Shown here piece after piece: positions 60,468 to 64,000 of a stretch of DNA of 64,000 nt. Under the pieces are notes generated by a model. It was not told where the DNA came from. It saw only the letters and a program-made list of their open reading frames with translations, and made no database searches. The translations under genes and the position numbers were made by a program. Numbering within the stretch: the first letter of the stretch is position 1; each line of letters opens with the position of its first letter. Origin of the DNA: Mercurialis annua (Eukaryota; Streptophyta; Magnoliopsida; Malpighiales; Euphorbiaceae); the NCBI RefSeq assembly GCF_937616625.2, contig NC_065576.1, positions 746,501 through 810,500 of the forward strand. The letters run 5' to 3'.

Positions 60468-62114
60468 TTAGACAAAGTTGAAATTTATGATATGCATATT
60501 GTTAAGATCTCAGAAAATTCGATTGTTGTCATAAAATAATTTTTTTTAAAATTTTTTTTTTATCTTATATATATTTAATGGCTTTTTTATGGTTACTTCG
60601 TTGTAGTCTGTTTTATCTATTGTATTATTAGATGAATTATAATAATTCATCCAATAATGTTAAATGGATAAAATATATAATTTATAAAACGAAGTTACCA
60701 TAGACTTAATTTGATGGCAGAATTATTTTCTTTATCTTGGCAAAATTTGACTTTTTCAACTATGGCGAAGGCACCGAAATTCAAGGCGTAAATAATCACT
60801 ATTCATATATAATTTCATTTCATCTTTAAAAGAAAATCACGAATTAAATGCAAGTGCAATTTTTTTTTTGGATGAGATGAATTTTTTTTAGCGGTTTAAA
60901 AATTTTAATTTTATTTTATACACTATAAGTGTATTTGGGTGGCCCATCTGGTGGCTAAAAAGCCCTATTAGATGACTGTTTGACAATATCATCATTACTC
61001 TTTGAAAGGTTGACTCATTGTGATGAGAAATCATCCATATGTACATAGTTAATGGCTTACACTTCACCTAGTAAAGTTTGCCTATGAGAAAAAAAAAATT
61101 AAAATCCAAAAAGCTTAAGCTTCAATCTTTCTGTCTAAACTTATGCTCCATTTCGTATTGGTCTTCTTAAATTAAACTTATCAAATGTTTTAATACTAAG
61201 GAAAAGCAAAATATCAATGAATATTTTTTTTCCCTCAAGACTATAAAAAAAACTTTCTAGAAGTTCAAATTCGGAAAAGAAATGGTCCATTCCATCAATA
61301 CTAATATGTTTGAACAAGAAAACATAAATGAAAATTTGAGACCCGGTTGAACACAGCAATTTTCGATCAATGAAAATTTACGGAAACATACATAGATGTC
61401 AAACAAAACAACCAGAAGTAGATTAACTAAAATTCGATTAAGTTCACGCGCTTATCGAGACATTTGATGTTTGGGTTTGACTCGATAACTAATTAGAATA
61501 GCTCAACTCAATATTAAACGAGTCAATCTCAAGTCAATTTCGAATAGCTCGCGAGTCGGATCGACTCGATTACACCCCTAATCCGGAGCCACTTCTTGGA
61601 CATTTTTAAACTGATTTTAAACTGATCGGTTTTGGTTTTCGGTTATGGCTCCCGTCCAAATTAGCCCATGGGTGGGCCTAGGTGACAAAAACGCTCTCTC
61701 ACCCTTAAACAATTTACAAATCAAATCGAACTAAAAGTGACTTTTTTGCTTTTAATATTTTGATTTTTAATAGTTAAAACTAAAACTCAAATTCAACTTT
61801 TATTCAAATACTTTGATTCAATTAGATACCGTCTATTAATTAAATTTTGACTGAATAATGCACACACACCCTAGTGAAAACTTCTATGAAGAAAAGTATA
61901 ATCAAATTAATGACCGTCATCAAGTGGTCAGAAAAGTTGCTATCAAAATTGAAAAGTATTAACAAATTGAAGGACCTACAATTTCTTATCACATTTCAAC
62001 ATCTTAACACCTCTGTCTTCCTAGAACCTTAAATTAATTCTGCAAACACAAATGCACTCATAAACTAATTAATCTCACAACATGTCAAGATTTTAATTAC
62101 TCAATTACAGCAAA
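60468..62114. other. intergenic upstream of the receptor kinase
   Basis: AT-rich spacer. At 61420-61590 a degenerate 'actcgagt / gagctcgcgagtcgg' repeat ends in 'ttacacccctaat', similar in style to other hAT-like repeats here. The last few hundred bases must hold the kinase promoter. No gene seen. Confidence 0.5.
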
Positions 62115-64000
62115 ATGATAAGTTTTCTTCCATTTCTGTCCTTTTTTTGTTTACTTCTTCGTTATTCATCAGCAACTATTACACCAGGTTCAGTTCTGTA
62201 TGCTTCTTCTGACAACACAAATGAATCATGGAGTTCTGATAACCAAACTTTCTCGTTCGGTTTCATCCCTCTCAGCCCACAAACTTCACCACCGTCATTT
62301 CTAGCCGCTGTTTATTATTCCGGCGGCATCCCCATTTGGACCGCCGGTAATTTTCCTGTTGACTCTGGTGCTTCTCTCCATTTCCTCCCCACCGGAACTC
62401 TCCGCCTACTCAACGGCTCCGGCGACACTGTCTGGGACTCGAACACTCAGAATCGTGGAGTTTCCTCAGCTTCTCTTGAAGAAACTGGCAACTTGGTTCT
62501 CAAGAATGAAACTGCCACTGTCTGGTCAACTTTTGATAACCCTAGTGACACAATTGTCCCAACACAGAATTTCAAAGCTGGTCAGGTTTTACAATCTGGA
62601 TTTTACTCATTTACCCTTCTTGAATTTGGTAACATAACTCTTAGATGGAATAATAGTATTACATATTGGAGTAAGGGTTTAAATTCTTCTTTTAGTAATG
62701 ATAATACAAGCTTAGTTTCTCCTAGTTTAGAGTTACAACCAATCATTGGAACCCTGTCTGTTTTTGATCCGACATTGCCCACGAGTGGTGCAATCATAGT
62801 TTATAGTAATGATTATGCTGACGGTGGTGATGTGTTAAGGTTTATGAAGCTAGATGATGATGGAAATTTAAGGATTTATAGTTCAGAAAGAGGCAGTGGG
62901 ATTCAAATAGTGAGATGGTCTGCTGTTGAAGATCAGTGTAGAGTCTTTGGTTACTGTGGAGATAATGGAATCTGTAGTTATAATTCTACTAGTCCGGTTT
63001 GTGATTGCCCGTCTCGGAATTTCGAACTAATCGATCCGAATGATAGTCGAAAAGGGTGTAAAAGGAAAGTTGAAATTGAGAATTGTCAAGGCAATGTGAT
63101 AATGTTAGATTTAGAGCATACATTGCTTTTGACATATCCTCCACAAAGTATTTTTGCTGCTGGTACAGAATCAGAGGTTTTCTTTGCATCTGTATCATCT
63201 TGTAGATTGACTTGTTTACAGGATTCAGGTTGTGAAGGTTCAACTTTATTGTCCGATGGCTCAGGCCAATGCTACTTGAAAAGGCCCGGTTTAGTTACAG
63301 GTTACACGAATCCTGCACTTCCGTCCACTTCACATGTCAAGGTTTGCCCGCCGGTGATTCCAAATCCATTACCTACTTTGCAAGTCTCTGAGGAGAGTGA
63401 CGGTTGGAAGGTGGACGGTTGGATTTTAGGCGTCGAGGCGTTGGCTATTATTATAGGTATGTGTATCTTGGAAATTGGATTATGGTTCTGTTTTTATAGA
63501 AAAAGCTCTAAATTTGGTGGACTATCAGCCCAATATGCTCTTCTTGAGTATGCATCGGGTGCTCCAGTTCAGTTCCGGTATAAAGACCTTCGAGGCGCGA
63601 CGAAAGGGTTCAATGAGAAGCTTGGAACAGGAGGGTTCGGTAGTGTGTATAAAGGAGTTCTTGGTAACGGAATGATAGTTGCAGTGAAACAACTTGAAGG
63701 AATTGAACAAGGTGAGAAACAATTCAGAATGGAAGTTGCTACTATAAGCAGTACTCACCATCTGAATTTGGTGAGACTGATCGGATTCTGCACGGAAGGG
63801 CGACACAGATTGTTGGTTTACGAGTTTATGAAAAATGGTTCTCTTGATCAGTTTCTTTTCATAACGAATAATAATAATCAAATGGGAAAATTGTTGAATT
63901 GGGAGCAGAGATTCAACATTGCTCTTGGAACTGCCAAGGCAATCGCGTACCTTCATGAGGAGTGTCGAGACTGCATTGTTCATTGCGATATAAAACCTGA
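62115..64000 (+). CDS. G-type lectin S-receptor-like Ser/Thr kinase, 3' truncated by window
   Basis: One continuous frame of 628 codons that runs off the window. Signal peptide at residues 1-20 (MISFLPFLSFFCLLLRYSSA). Bulb-type mannose-binding lectin domain at about 25-150 (NQTFSFGFIPL, GTLRLLNGSGDTVWDSN, NLVLKNETATVWSTFDNPSD). An S-locus/EGF-like Cys region follows (CRVFGYCGDNGICSYNSTSP, CDCP), then a PAN-like segment (CRLTCLQDSGCEGSTLL). Transmembrane helix about 435-460 (WILGVEALAIIIGMCILEIG). The kinase domain starts near 497 with the glycine loop LGTGGFGSVYKG, catalytic Lys525 (VAVKQL) and HCDIKP at 623-628. The motif is HCD rather than HRD, so it is a non-RD kinase, a class often linked to immune signalling. 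It resembles the intronless Arabidopsis At1g34300 type; the ligand is unknown. Confidence 0.95.
   Translation, partial: MISFLPFLSFFCLLLRYSSATITPGSVLYASSDNTNESWSSDNQTFSFGFIPLSPQTSPPSFLAAVYYSGGIPIWTAGNFPVDSGASLHFLPTGTLRLLNGSGDTVWDSNTQNRGVSSASLEETGNLVLKNETATVWSTFDNPSDTIVPTQNFKAGQVLQSGFYSFTLLEFGNITLRWNNSITYWSKGLNSSFSNDNTSLVSPSLELQPIIGTLSVFDPTLPTSGAIIVYSNDYADGGDVLRFMKLDDDGNLRIYSSERGSGIQIVRWSAVEDQCRVFGYCGDNGICSYNSTSPVCDCPSRNFELIDPNDSRKGCKRKVEIENCQGNVIMLDLEHTLLLTYPPQSIFAAGTESEVFFASVSSCRLTCLQDSGCEGSTLLSDGSGQCYLKRPGLVTGYTNPALPSTSHVKVCPPVIPNPLPTLQVSEESDGWKVDGWILGVEALAIIIGMCILEIGLWFCFYRKSSKFGGLSAQYALLEYASGAPVQFRYKDLRGATKGFNEKLGTGGFGSVYKGVLGNGMIVAVKQLEGIEQGEKQFRMEVATISSTHHLNLVRLIGFCTEGRHRLLVYEFMKNGSLDQFLFITNNNNQMGKLLNWEQRFNIALGTAKAIAYLHEECRDCIVHCDIKP

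Overview
The window is nuclear DNA of a eudicot plant. It is AT-rich, its genes are split by GT-AG introns, and more than half of it is intergenic sequence packed with small transposons. I cannot name the species; a rosid would fit. No tool was run, so all exon models were spliced by eye from conserved protein motifs, reading phase and splice sites.

Layout: 1-9.7 kb has no recognised gene and holds a long (TA)n tract, several inverted-repeat elements and a 2.75-kb Mutator-like element. A DUF789 gene (+) lies at 10.6-12.8 kb. A young Copia retrotransposon (18.7-23.5 kb, identical LTRs) sits inside a small inverted-repeat element. Two plant O-methyltransferase genes face each other tail to tail (26.2-28.7 kb + and 30.3-32.0 kb -). 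An ELMO-domain gene (-) spans 32.7-36.6 kb, with ten coding exons. An EPF1 stomatal-patterning peptide gene (-) is at 40.2-41.2 kb. A fold-back element inside a SINE is at 42.7-43.7 kb and a 5'-truncated LINE at 45.5-46.6 kb. A small unknown gene is at 49.5 kb, an NHL/LEA_2 membrane protein at 51.1 kb, an unidentified terminal exon at 52.5 kb (-), an IST1-like ESCRT gene at 55.8-57.7 kb, a LINE ORF1 relic at 60.1 kb, and a G-type lectin receptor kinase from 62.1 kb that is cut by the window end.

The genes do not form one pathway. The only functional pairing is the two O-methyltransferases. The strongest structural theme is a swarm of short inverted-repeat elements, eight of them with 9-10 bp target-site duplications that I could read exactly or nearly so, which points to Mutator-like (MULE) mobilisation. 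Several are nested up to three deep or lie in introns and promoters. I found no CRISPR array, operon or clearly new biological system; the best leads are the nested elements, the paired methyltransferases and the untranslated-leader features.
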